Shown: positions 1 to 8,600 of the stretch, piece by piece
How the letters are laid out: every line of letters begins with the position of its first letter
How positions within the stretch are numbered: the first letter of the stretch is position 1
Assembly: GCA_030263295.1 (NCBI GenBank)
Contig: SZOS01000053.1
Coordinates: 1-18,615, forward strand
Length of the DNA: 18,615 nucleotides
Direction of reading: 5' to 3'
Source: Dokdonella_A sp014338185
GTDB taxonomy: Bacteria; Pseudomonadota; Gammaproteobacteria; Xanthomonadales; Rhodanobacteraceae
Notes under the pieces: model-generated
The model's input: the letters and a program-made list of their open reading frames with translations, nothing else
Databases searched by the model: none
Told to the model about the DNA's origin: nothing
Made by a program: the position numbers and the translations under genes

Positions 1-1
1 C

Positions 2-829
2 GGCGCTACCGTCGAAAACATGGAGTTCATGCAGTTCCATCCCACCGCGCTCGATCTGCCCGGGCAGGTGAGCCTGCCGCTCGTGACCGAGGCGCTGCGC
101 GGCGCCGGCGCACGTCTGGTCGACGGACAGGGGCGGCTGTTGCTCGAAGGCGTGCATCCGCTGCGCGACCTGGCGCCACGCGATGTGGTGGCGCGCCAGG
201 TCTGGCAGGCGCAAGGCGCGGGTGTGCGCGTGCTGCTGGATGCGACCATGATCGAGGGCGACTGGTCGCAGCGCTTCCCGAGCGTGCTGGCGGCGTGCCT
301 GGCCCACGGCATCGATCCGCGCACCACGCCGATTCCGGTCACGCCGGCCGCGCATTTCCACATGGGCGGAATCGCGGTGGATGCCGACGGGCGCAGTTCG
401 CTGCCGGGCCTGCATGCGGTGGGCGAGGTGGCCTGCACCGGCGTGCATGGCGCCAACCGGCTGGCCAGCAATTCGCTGCTCGAGGGCATCGCCTTCGGGC
501 GGCGCCTGGGGGCGATGCTCGCGGCCGCGGGCACGCCGGCGCCGCTCGGCGAGCCCGAGTGGCGCGAGCTGGGCGCGGGACTCGCGCCGGTGCAGCTGGC
601 GCAGTTGCGCGACCTGCTGTGGCAGGCGGCCGGACCGCTGCGTTCGCAGGCGGGCCTGCGCCAGGCTTTGGACGTCTGTATCGCTTGCAGCAGCGAGGGC
701 TGGCAGGCACGGCTGGCGCTCGCTATGCTTGCGGCGGCCTTGCGTCGACGTGACAGTCTGGGTGCGCACTGGTGCGCAGCCGATGGCGCGGCGACCACGG
801 CGCCAGCACCGCTCGCCGTGGCCTGCTGA
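2..829 (+). CDS. nadB: L-aspartate oxidase, C-terminal part (5' end outside window)
   Basis: NadB is the FAD enzyme that oxidises L-aspartate to iminoaspartate, the first step of de novo NAD synthesis in the cytosol. About 275 codons are visible, roughly the second half of a protein usually 500-540 residues long. The reading frame is open to the left edge, so the ATG at position 20 is internal. Family motifs seen in order are EFMQFHPT (the flavoprotein substrate-site region), PRDVVAR with its active-site arginine, PAAHFHMGGI, and the FAD-binding stretch GEVACTGVHGANRLASNSLLEG split around the GANRLASNSL core. That last motif and PAAHFHMGG favour NadB over succinate dehydrogenase SdhA. The C-terminal helical domain is shorter and more divergent. 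The stop lies 74 bp before fabA on the same strand. No nadA or nadC is visible. Confidence 0.93.
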   Translation, partial: GATVENMEFMQFHPTALDLPGQVSLPLVTEALRGAGARLVDGQGRLLLEGVHPLRDLAPRDVVARQVWQAQGAGVRVLLDATMIEGDWSQRFPSVLAACLAHGIDPRTTPIPVTPAAHFHMGGIAVDADGRSSLPGLHAVGEVACTGVHGANRLASNSLLEGIAFGRRLGAMLAAAGTPAPLGEPEWRELGAGLAPVQLAQLRDLLWQAAGPLRSQAGLRQALDVCIACSSEGWQARLALAMLAAALRRRDSLGAHWCAADGAATTAPAPLAVAC

Positions 830-846
830 GTCACCGCGGCCGCACC

Positions 847-871
847 GGCGCGGGCCCGGCGGCCCGTCGCC
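847..871 (+). terminator. GC-rich hairpin between nadB and fabA
   Basis: GGCGCGGGCC pairs with GGCCCG and CGCC across a CGGC loop, giving about 10 bp with one bulged T. It lies 18 bp after the nadB stop. There is no T-tract, so intrinsic termination is uncertain. It could equally be a structured leader of fabA or chance pairing in GC-rich DNA. Confidence 0.3.
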
Positions 872-903
872 GCGATCGCCACCCTCAACTGCCGATGGTT
901 TCC

Positions 904-1419
904 ATGTCCCGACCTTCATCGCTCGATTACGAGCAGCTTCTGTCCTGCGCGCGCGGCGAGATGTTCGGTGCGGGCAATGCGCGGCTGCCGGCACCGCCCA
1001 TGCTCATGTTCGACCGCATCACCCGGATCGACGAGCACGGCGGCAGTCATGGCAAGGGCCTGCTCGTCGCCGAATTGGACATCCGCCCGGACCTGTGGTT
1101 TTTCGGCTGCCATTTCGCCGGCGATCCGGTCATGCCCGGCTGCCTCGGGCTCGATGCGATGTGGCAGCTGGCCGGCTTCTACCTGCCCTGGCTCGGCGAG
1201 CCCGGCCGCGGCCGCGCGCTGGGCGTGGGCGAGGTCAAGTTCACCGGGCAGGTGCTGCCGGGTGCGCGCCTCGTGCGCTACCAGATCGATGTCGCGCGCG
1301 TGATCCGCGGCCGCCTCAAGATGGTGGTGGCCGATGGCAGCACCTGGGTTGACGACCGACTGATCTACACTGCGAGCGGCTTGCGCGTGGGCCTGTTCCA
1401 GTCGACGGAGGGCTTCTGA
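904..1419 (+). CDS. fabA: 3-hydroxydecanoyl-[ACP] dehydratase/isomerase
   Basis: FabA dehydrates 3-hydroxydecanoyl-ACP and isomerises trans-2- to cis-3-decenoyl-ACP, the branch point of anaerobic unsaturated fatty acid synthesis. The 171-residue product is close to full-length E. coli FabA, with the hallmark segments LPAPPMLMFDRI, PDLWFFGCHFAGDPVMPG, GLDAMWQL, GVGEVKFTGQVLP and RLIYTASGL. Starting at the ATG at 904 puts the catalytic residues at His70 and Asp84, the same numbers as in E. coli, so I prefer it to the in-frame ATG at 895. Neither start has a clear Shine-Dalgarno sequence. The stop overlaps the fabB start by one base (TGATG), so the two are probably translationally coupled. I see no recognisable FabR or FadR operator in the short upstream gap. 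Confidence 0.96.
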   Translation: MSRPSSLDYEQLLSCARGEMFGAGNARLPAPPMLMFDRITRIDEHGGSHGKGLLVAELDIRPDLWFFGCHFAGDPVMPGCLGLDAMWQLAGFYLPWLGEPGRGRALGVGEVKFTGQVLPGARLVRYQIDVARVIRGRLKMVVADGSTWVDDRLIYTASGLRVGLFQSTEGF

Positions 1420-2627
1420 TGCGTCGCGTGGTGGTCACCGGAATCGGCATCGTGTCGTGCCTGGGCAATGCGGCCGACAACGTCTCGCGCGCGCTGCGCG
1501 ACGGCATCAGCGGCCTGCGCGCGATGCCCGAACACATCGAGCATGGCCTGCGCAGCCACGTCGCGGGCGCGCCGCAGATCGACCTCGTCGCGCTGATCGA
1601 CCGCAAGCTCAAGCGCTTCATGGGCGATGCGGCCGCCTACGCCTACGTGGCGATGCGCGATGCGATCGCCGACGCCGGGCTCGCGCTCGATCGCATCCGC
1701 CATCCGCGCATCGGTGTGATCGCGGGTTCCGGCGGCGGCTCGGCGCAGTGGCAGATCGAGACCGGCGACCTGTTGCGTGGCAAGGGCATCCGCAAGGTCG
1801 GGCCGTACATGGTGCCGCGCACGATGTGCTCGACGGTATCGGCCACGCTCGCCACCGCCTTCGGCATCCTCGGCCTGAGCTACTCGATCGCGGCCGCCTG
1901 CGCGACCTCGGCGCACTGCATCGGCGCCGCCGCCGACCTCATCCGCCATGGCGCGCAGGACATCGTGTTCGCGGGCGGCGGCGAGGAACTGCACTGGGGC
2001 ATGACCGCGCAGTTCGATGCGATGGGTGCGCTGTCGACCGCGTGGAACGACACGCCTGCGGCGGCCTCGCGCCCGTACGATGTCGGGCGCGACGGCTTCG
2101 TGATCGCGGGCGGCGGCGGCATCCTCGTGCTCGAGGAGTACGAGCACGCCAAGGCACGCGGCGCGCGCATCCACGCCGAACTGGTCGGCTATGGCGTGAC
2201 CTCCGACGGCGGCGACATGGTCGCGCCCTCGGGCGAGGGCGCGGTGCGCTGCATGCGCATGGCGCTGGCCAACGTGCAGGCGCCGATCGACTACCTCAAC
2301 ACCCATGGCACCGCCACCCCTCTGGGCGACATCATCGAGCTGCAGGCGCTGCGCGAGGCCTTCGGTGCCGAGGTGCCGCCGCTGTCCTCGACCAAGGCGC
2401 TGACCGGCCATTCGCTCGGCGCCGCGAGCGTGCACGAGGCGATCTACAGCCTGCTCATGATGCGCGACGGGTTCATGGCCGGCTCGGCCAACATCGACGA
2501 GCTCGATCCGCGCGCCGACGGCTTCCCGATCCTGCGCCAAAGCCGCGAGGCGCGCGTGCGCACGGTCATGTCCAACAGCTTCGGTTTCGGCGGCACCAAC
2601 GCCAGCCTCGTGTTCACGGCGGTGTGA
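1419..2627 (+). CDS. fabB: beta-ketoacyl-[ACP] synthase I
   Basis: FabB is the condensing enzyme that elongates cis-3-decenoyl-ACP from FabA and so commits the chain to unsaturated fatty acids. The 402-residue thiolase-fold protein carries the Cys-His-His triad: Cys161 in SIAAACATSAHCIG, His296 in NTHGTATPLGD and His331 in KALTGHSLGAAS, with the conserved Lys326. The C-terminal FGFGGTNASL glycine loop is present. Pairing with fabA and the I/B-type spacing of the triad (163/298/333 in E. coli FabB) favour FabB over FabF. It starts on the last base of fabA, so the two are co-translated. It ends 16 bp from the convergent AraC-type gene. Confidence 0.95.
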   Translation: MRRVVVTGIGIVSCLGNAADNVSRALRDGISGLRAMPEHIEHGLRSHVAGAPQIDLVALIDRKLKRFMGDAAAYAYVAMRDAIADAGLALDRIRHPRIGVIAGSGGGSAQWQIETGDLLRGKGIRKVGPYMVPRTMCSTVSATLATAFGILGLSYSIAAACATSAHCIGAAADLIRHGAQDIVFAGGGEELHWGMTAQFDAMGALSTAWNDTPAAASRPYDVGRDGFVIAGGGGILVLEEYEHAKARGARIHAELVGYGVTSDGGDMVAPSGEGAVRCMRMALANVQAPIDYLNTHGTATPLGDIIELQALREAFGAEVPPLSSTKALTGHSLGAASVHEAIYSLLMMRDGFMAGSANIDELDPRADGFPILRQSREARVRTVMSNSFGFGGTNASLVFTAV

Positions 2628-2641
2628 CCGCGCCGCGCGGT
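2627..2641. terminator. short hairpin in the fabB/araC convergent gap
   Basis: ACCGCG-CCG-CGCGGT forms a symmetric 6-bp stem that fills nearly the whole 16-bp gap between two converging genes. Its position suits a bidirectional terminator. There is no T-tract on either strand and the stem is short. Confidence 0.3.
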
Positions 2642-2643
2642 GC

Positions 2644-3528
2644 TCACGGCGCCTGCGCCGCGCAGCGTTTGAGCTCGCTCGGGCGCAGGCCGAAGTGGCG
2701 CTGGAACGCCACGCTGAAGTGGCTGAGGTTGGCGTAGCCGACCTGGTGTCCTGCACTGCCGACGTCCGTCTCGCCGCTGGCGATCAACTGCCAGGCCACG
2801 CGCATGCGCTCGGCTTGACAGGCGGCGTGGATCGACTGCCCGTAGACGCTGCGGAATGCCTGCTTGAAGCGGTGCGGGTTGAGTCCGCAGCCGCGCGCGA
2901 GTTCCGCCGGCGTGGGCGGATCGGCGAGGTTGTCGAACAGGCGTTCGCGCGCGTGTGCGAGTGCGGCGCGCTGCGCGGGTGACAGCGGCAGCGCGCGTGC
3001 GTCGCTGCGCATCGCCAGCAGGTGGGCGAGCAGTTCCAGGCATTTGGCATCGAGCAACAGGCGCGAGGCACCGCCGTCCCGCAGCAGGGTGACGAGTTCG
3101 TGCGCGCTGTGCAGGCAGCGACTGCTCGCGGCGGCCACGCGCAGCGGGGGCGCCACGCCCGGCTGGTCCAGCCAGGCCTCGCTGTCGGCGCCGGCCAGTG
3201 CCTGCAGTGCAGCGCGCGCAATGCGCAGCGTCACGTGCAGTGCGCAGGTGCTGGCCTGCACCGCGGGTGGCGCGCCGCGCCCGCGCCAGCCGAGGCAGTG
3301 GTGGGGCGGAATGCGCAGCGCACGCGCACCATCGTGGACGAGGCCGTGGCCGCGCAGCCACAGCGCAAACTGCAGCGTCTCGGCGTGGGCGGCGGGCCAG
3401 TCGGGCGTGCCCTGGCCGATGCGGCAGCGCAGGCCGCTGGCCAGCTCGTGGGCGTGCTCGCCCGCGGCCGCGCGCGGCAACGGCGCGGCGGCAGCGTTGG
3501 GGGCACAGGCGGGCACGGCCTCGGGCAT
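2644..3528 (-). CDS. AraC-family (PchR-like) transcriptional regulator
   Basis: This cytosolic DNA-binding regulator of 294 residues has a poorly conserved N-terminal effector domain and a C-terminal AraC double helix-turn-helix at about residues 204-288. The segments LARGCGLNPHRFKQAFR and VGYANLSHFSVAFQRHFG are the two recognition-helix regions, followed by the family ending RPSELKR. The GLNPHRFKQAFR wording is typical of PchR-like regulators, which sense ferric siderophores or related iron sources and activate an adjacent TonB-dependent receptor. It is transcribed divergently from such a receptor, and its likely promoter overlaps a Fur box, so iron repression plus ligand-dependent activation is the simplest model. 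The ligand cannot be read from sequence. The start is the ATG at 3528, about 20 bases after the predicted transcription start; no strong ribosome binding site is seen. Confidence 0.88.
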   Translation of the reverse strand: MPEAVPACAPNAAAAPLPRAAAGEHAHELASGLRCRIGQGTPDWPAAHAETLQFALWLRGHGLVHDGARALRIPPHHCLGWRGRGAPPAVQASTCALHVTLRIARAALQALAGADSEAWLDQPGVAPPLRVAAASSRCLHSAHELVTLLRDGGASRLLLDAKCLELLAHLLAMRSDARALPLSPAQRAALAHARERLFDNLADPPTPAELARGCGLNPHRFKQAFRSVYGQSIHAACQAERMRVAWQLIASGETDVGSAGHQVGYANLSHFSVAFQRHFGLRPSELKRCAAQAP

Positions 3529-3554
3529 CGATCGTTGTCGTGACGGGGTAGCGG

Positions 3555-3583
3555 ATTATCGTTTGCGGGTAACGCTAAGTAAA
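3555..3583 (-). promoter_or_regulatory. Predicted sigma-70 promoter of the AraC-type regulator
   Basis: Read on the - strand, TTTACT (3583-3578) and GATAAT (3560-3555) are separated by 17 bp, matching the -35 and -10 consensus at 4/6 and 5/6 positions. The -35 element overlaps the left end of the Fur box, so iron-loaded Fur would block RNA polymerase. The transcription start would be near 3548, about 20 bases before the ATG. Confidence 0.55.
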
Positions 3584-3600
3584 TGCGAATCACTATCATT
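3582..3600. promoter_or_regulatory. Fur box
   Basis: AATGCGAATCACTATCATT matches AATGATAATCATTATCATT, a register of the NAT(A/T)AT hexamer-repeat Fur consensus, at 16 of 19 positions. It lies in the only AT-rich patch of the 105-bp gap between the AraC regulator and the TonB receptor, 33 bp before the receptor start. It contains a TATCAT -10-like hexamer on the + strand with no good -35. Fur repression of both divergent genes under iron-replete conditions is inferred. Confidence 0.75.
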
Positions 3601-3633
3601 TGCTGCAGTTGCCATCCTTGATGACCCCCGCCC

Positions 3634-5607
3634 ATGTCCCTTGCCACCGCTCTGATCCACCGCGGCGCCAGCGCCGCGCCGTCCCTGCCTGCCTGCCGCC
3701 GCCGGCTCGTGCTCGCGCTGCTGGCCACGCTGTCGCCCGCGATCGCCTCTGCCGCCGAGCCGGCCGCCGAACTGGCCACCACCGAGCTGTACCCGGTCAC
3801 AGTCACCGCGACCCTGTCCGAGCAGGAAACCCGCCACGCGCCCGCGTCGGTGAGCATCGTCGACCGCACCGAACTGGAGAAGGCCGAGCCGCAGAACCTG
3901 CTCGAGGCCGTGCGCACGGTGCCGGGCATCACGCTGTCGCCGCGCCAGGTCGGCGGGCGCAAGACCATCGCGCTGCGCGGCATGGAAGGCCGCCATGTGC
4001 TCACGCTGGTCGACGGCCGCCGCATCGTCGCCACCGACGACGTGGTGGGGCATTCGGATTACCAGTACGGCTGGCTGCCGATGGCCGCGGTCGAGCGCAT
4101 CGAGGTGATCCGCGGGCCAATGTCGACGCTGTACGGGTCGGAGGCGCTCGGCGGCGTGATCAACCTCATCACGCGCCGGCCGACCGATCACTGGGAAGGC
4201 AGCCTCGGCGCGCGTGGCGCGGCCACCGCCGACAACGACGGCCATCATGCCGGTGCGCTGTCGCTGTATGCCGCCGGCCCGGTGGGCGAGCGCGCGAGTG
4301 TGCGCCTGAGCGGCTACAACGCCTACACACCCGTGGTGGCCGATCCGGCCGACGCGCGCTACAGCGAGATCGAAGGCAGCCGCAGCCGCGCCGGCACGCT
4401 CGGGGCCACCTTCAGGCTCGGTGAGTGGCAGCAGCTCGAGTTCAACCATTTCCAGGGCCTGGAAAAGCGCTTCTACGACGATGTGAGCTATTCGGGAACC
4501 GCCTACGAGACGCAATACGACATCCACCGCCGCCAGAGCGACGTCACCTGGCGCGCCGATCGTGAGGCCTGGCAGGGCCAGTTGCGCGCGTATCGTGGCA
4601 GTACCGAAATCACCAACCGGCGCACCAACGGTGTGGCGCCGACGCGGCCGCAGGCACTGGCCGACGAGGTGCTCGATGGCCACGCCGTGTTCGAGTGGGG
4701 TGCGCAGATCCTCACCGTCGGTGGCGAGCACCGGCGCGAGGAACTGGAAAACGCCGGCCTGCTCCACGGCCGCGATGCGGCCACCCACCAGGCCTTGTTC
4801 GCACAGCACGAGATCGCCTTCACGCCGCGCTGGGCGCTGACCACCGGCGTGCGCTACGACCGTCACGAACTGTTCGGCCACGAGTTCAGCCCACGCGCCT
4901 ACCTGGTGTGGGATGCCACCGACGAACTCGTGGTCAAGGGCGGTTACGGCCATGCGTTCAAGGCGCCCACGCTCAAGCAGATCTCGCCACACTACGTCGG
5001 CGCGGAGGGTCCGCACACCTTCCTCGGCAATGCCAACATCCGTCCCGAGACGCTGGATTCGTTCGAACTGTCGGCGGACTGGCAGCGCGGCCCGTTCAAC
5101 CTCAGCGCCGGCGTGTTCAGCAGCCGCATCGACGACCTCATCACCTATCGCCTGATCCAGGTCACCGGGCCGCGCCGCACCTATCAGTACGACAACGTCG
5201 ACAGGGCGCGCGTGGACGGCGTCGAGGCCGGTTTCGCCTGGGACATCAATGCCGCGTGGACCTGGCGTGGCAATGCCACCGTGCTCGATACCGAGGACCG
5301 CGTCACCGGACAGCCGTTGCAGTACCGGCCCAAGTCCACGCTCGGCAGCACGCTGGACTGGACCGGGCCCGATGGCTGGAGCGCGCGCGTGGGCGTGCAG
5401 CGCATCGGCTGGCAGCACTCCAGTGAGGGCCGCCTGCCCGGCTATGCGCTGTGGAACGCGAGTGCAAGCAAGCGGTTTGGCGAGCACCTGAGCCTGCGCC
5501 TGGCGTTGGAGAACCTGGGCAACCTGCGTCTGGCCGAGGAGTCGCCGCTGTTCGGCTACGCCGAGCGCGGCCGTACCGCCACGCTCGACCTGCGGGTGAG
5601 CTTCTGA
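3634..5607 (+). CDS. TonB-dependent outer-membrane receptor (probable haem/iron, HmuR-like)
   Basis: This is a 22-strand barrel receptor of 657 residues that takes up a large metal ligand across the outer membrane using TonB energy. A signal peptide ends near residue 40 (arginines 22-24, then a hydrophobic core, cleavage around IASA). A TonB-box-like LYPVTVTA follows at about 52-59. The plug domain contains VDRTELEKAEPQNLLEAV, LRGMEGRHVLTLVDGRR, IEVIRGPMSTLYGSEALGG and INLITRRP (about 70-190). The barrel ends in the usual aromatic residue, Phe657. FKAP at 442 and NANIRPET sit where haem receptors carry FRAP and NPNL, with histidines between them (PHYVGAEGPHTF). This supports but does not prove haem as substrate; catecholate receptors share parts of it. 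It is preceded by a Fur box and overlaps the chelatase-like gene by one base. Confidence 0.9.
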   Translation: MSLATALIHRGASAAPSLPACRRRLVLALLATLSPAIASAAEPAAELATTELYPVTVTATLSEQETRHAPASVSIVDRTELEKAEPQNLLEAVRTVPGITLSPRQVGGRKTIALRGMEGRHVLTLVDGRRIVATDDVVGHSDYQYGWLPMAAVERIEVIRGPMSTLYGSEALGGVINLITRRPTDHWEGSLGARGAATADNDGHHAGALSLYAAGPVGERASVRLSGYNAYTPVVADPADARYSEIEGSRSRAGTLGATFRLGEWQQLEFNHFQGLEKRFYDDVSYSGTAYETQYDIHRRQSDVTWRADREAWQGQLRAYRGSTEITNRRTNGVAPTRPQALADEVLDGHAVFEWGAQILTVGGEHRREELENAGLLHGRDAATHQALFAQHEIAFTPRWALTTGVRYDRHELFGHEFSPRAYLVWDATDELVVKGGYGHAFKAPTLKQISPHYVGAEGPHTFLGNANIRPETLDSFELSADWQRGPFNLSAGVFSSRIDDLITYRLIQVTGPRRTYQYDNVDRARVDGVEAGFAWDINAAWTWRGNATVLDTEDRVTGQPLQYRPKSTLGSTLDWTGPDGWSARVGVQRIGWQHSSEGRLPGYALWNASASKRFGEHLSLRLALENLGNLRLAEESPLFGYAERGRTATLDLRVSF

Positions 5608-8600
5608 TGGCTGCGGCGCCGTTCCGGCAAGGCCTGGGCCTGCTGCTGTGGCTGCTGGTTGCGCTGGGACTGGCGCTGCCGGCCGTCGCCGCGCCCACGC
5701 CTACGCCCACGCCCACGTCCACGCGCAGCGCGCTGTTCGTGGCCACCAGCAACGTGCCGCCGGGCAAGTTCCAGGTGCTGGCCGGGATCGCGGCGCCGCA
5801 CGCGATCAAGGTCGAGGTGCGTTACCTCGACAAGTTTCCGGCCGAGGCCGGGCCGGAGGTGTTCGCGGGTCACGATGTCGTGTTCATCGACAGTTATCTG
5901 CGCGATGCCGTCGCCGCGAAGCTCGGCAAGGCGCTGGAGCAGACGCGCGTACCGGTGGCGTGGGTGTGGGACAAGCATCCGGCCGCGCAGCGCATGGACG
6001 AAGCTCTGGCCAGGCGCCTGGCCACCTACTACTCCAACGGCGGGCGGCAGAACTTCGACGGCTTCTTCGCGATCACGCGCGCCTGGTTCGATGGCCGCGG
6101 CAGCGAAGCCGTGGCGGCGCCGGTGCTGCTGCCCGAGGCCGGCATCTACCACCCGCGCGCACCGCAGGTGTTCGCGAGCACGGCCGACTACTTCAAGTGG
6201 AAGCAGGTCGGCGCCGAGCATCGCGAGCCGGTGATCGCGATCGCGTTCCACGAGCAGTACGTGAGCGCGCTGCAGACGCGGCTGCTCGATGATCTGATCG
6301 CGCGGGTCGAGAAGGCCGGCGCGATCCCGCTCGCGCTGTACTACCCGGCGATGGGCAAGCAGGGCATGGCCGAATTGGTCGCGCCCGCGGGTCGGCGCGT
6401 CGCCGACGTGGTCATCACCACGCGCATCATGCTCGGCCCCGACGGGCCACGGAAGGAAATGGAGCAACTCGGCATCCCGGTGATCCAGGCCATGCCGTAC
6501 CGGCGCGGCGATGCCGCCGAGTGGGCCGCCAATCCGCAGGGCGTGCCGCTCATGGACGTGCCGTTCTACATGGCGCAGGCCGAGTACGCGGGCATCGTCG
6601 ACATCCAGGTGGCCTCGGCGATGGACAAGCAGGCGCAGCAGTTGCTGCCGATCGAGGCGCAGGCGCAGGCGGTGATCGACAAGGCTTTGAGATTGGTCGC
6701 GCTGCAGCGCAAGCCCAACGCCGACAAGCGTGTGAGCGTGCTGTTCTGGAACTATCCCGCGGGCGAGAAGAACCTGTCGGCCTCGTTCCTCAACGTGCCG
6801 CGCAGCCTCGTGGCCACGCTGCAGGCGCTGCGCGCGGCCGGCTACGAGACTCGGGTGCCCGATGAGCAGACGCTGACGAGTTCGCTCCAGCGCCTGCTCG
6901 AACCCTACTACCGCGACGGCAAACTGCAGCAGCTGCTCGATGACGGCCTCGCCGAGCGATTGCCGCTGGCCGACTATCTCGGCTGGCTCGATGGCCTGCC
7001 CGCGCCGGTGCGCGAGCGGTTGCGCAAGGACAGCGGCGATCCGGCCGCGTCGCCGATGCTGCTTGGCAAGGGGCGCGATGCGTATTTCGTGGTGCCGCGC
7101 CTTGCGCTGGGCAAGCTCGTGCTGATGCCGCAACCGCCGCGCAGCGGCCGCATCGACGACAAGGAAAAGGCGATCTACCACTCCACCAGCGCGGCGCCGA
7201 GTCATTTCTACCTGGCCGCCTACCTGTGGGCGCGCCGGCATTCGGATGCGTTCGTGCACTTCGGCACGCACGGCACGCAGGAGTGGCTGCCGGGCAAGGA
7301 GCGCGGCCTGTCGGTGCACGATGATCCGATGCTCGCGCTCGGCGACATCCCGGTGGTCTATCCCTACATCGCCGACAACATCGGCGAGGCGCTGCAGGCG
7401 CGGCGGCGCGGCCGCGCGGTGATCGTGAGCCACCAGACGCCGCCGTTCCGTCCCGCGGGCCTGCACGATGAGCTCACCGCGATGCACGACCTGCTGCATC
7501 GCTGGCTCGCGCAGATCGACGGCGCGGTGCGCGAGGAGCTCAAGTCCGACCTGCTCGCGCGCACCGCCAGGGCGCACATCGACCAGGACATGGGCTGGAG
7601 CGAGCAACGCGCGCGCACCGAGTTCCCGGCCTTCGTCGATGCCCTGCACAACCACCTGCACGAGCTGGCGCAGACCGCGCAGCCGCTGGGCCTGCACGAG
7701 TTCGGCGTGGCCCCGCAGACCGAGCATCGCCTGGCCACGGTGCTGCTGATGCTGGGCAAGCCCTACATCGAAGCGGCCGCGCGCCACGCGGGCGTGGCCA
7801 ATGACCAGCTCGACGAGACGCTCGCGATCGACTACGACCGGCTCGTCGCCTCGCCGCCCTACGCGCTGCTCAAGCGCGTGCTGGTGGATGGCGAGACGGT
7901 GGACAAGATCGATCCCGCGCTGGCCGCGCAGCTGGCCAAGGCGCGCGAGTACTACGCCGCGATCGGCGCCGCGCGCGAACACGGTGCGCTGCTCGATGCG
8001 CTGGCGGGGCGTTACCTGGCCACCTCGTATGGCGGCGATCCGATCAGGCATCCCGATGCCTACCCGACCGGGCGCAACCTCTACCCGTTCGATCCTTCGC
8101 GCGTGCCGACGAAGCAGGCGTGGGAGGCCGGCAAGAAGGCCGCCGAGGCGCTGCTCGAAGCCCATCGCAAGGAGCACGGCCAGTTGCCCGACAAGCTCGC
8201 CTTCTCGCTGTGGTCGGTGGAGACGATGCGCCACGAGGGCCTGCTCGAAGCGCAGGCGCTGTGGCTGCTCGGCGTGGAGCCGGTGTGGGACGACGGTGGC
8301 CGCGTCGAGGACGTGCGCCTGATCGATCGGCGCACGCTGGGCCGGCCGCGCGTGGATGCGGTGCTGTCGATCACGGGGCTGTACCGCGACCAGTTCCCCA
8401 ATGCGGTCAAGCAGCTCGCCAAGGCGGTGCAGCTGGCCGCGATGGCCGAGGAACCCGACAATCCGGTGGCCGCGCACAGCCGCGCGATCACGGCCGATCT
8501 GCTGGGCCAGGGCGTGGACGAGAAGGCCGCGATCGCGGCCGGGCAGACGCGCGTGTTCTCCTCTGCGTCGGGGCGCTACGGCACCGGGCTCGACGATGCC

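Noticed and set aside
3556..5487. 643-codon open frame on the - strand opposite the TonB receptor
   Set aside because: It is a composition-driven shadow of the receptor with no domain motifs, and it runs through the promoter and Fur-box region.
5451..5606. Upstream extension of the CobN-like gene by 52 codons
   Set aside because: It would lie inside the end of the receptor gene and put Arg-rich sequence before a clear signal peptide. The TGATG overlap at 5605-5609 is a normal coupled start.
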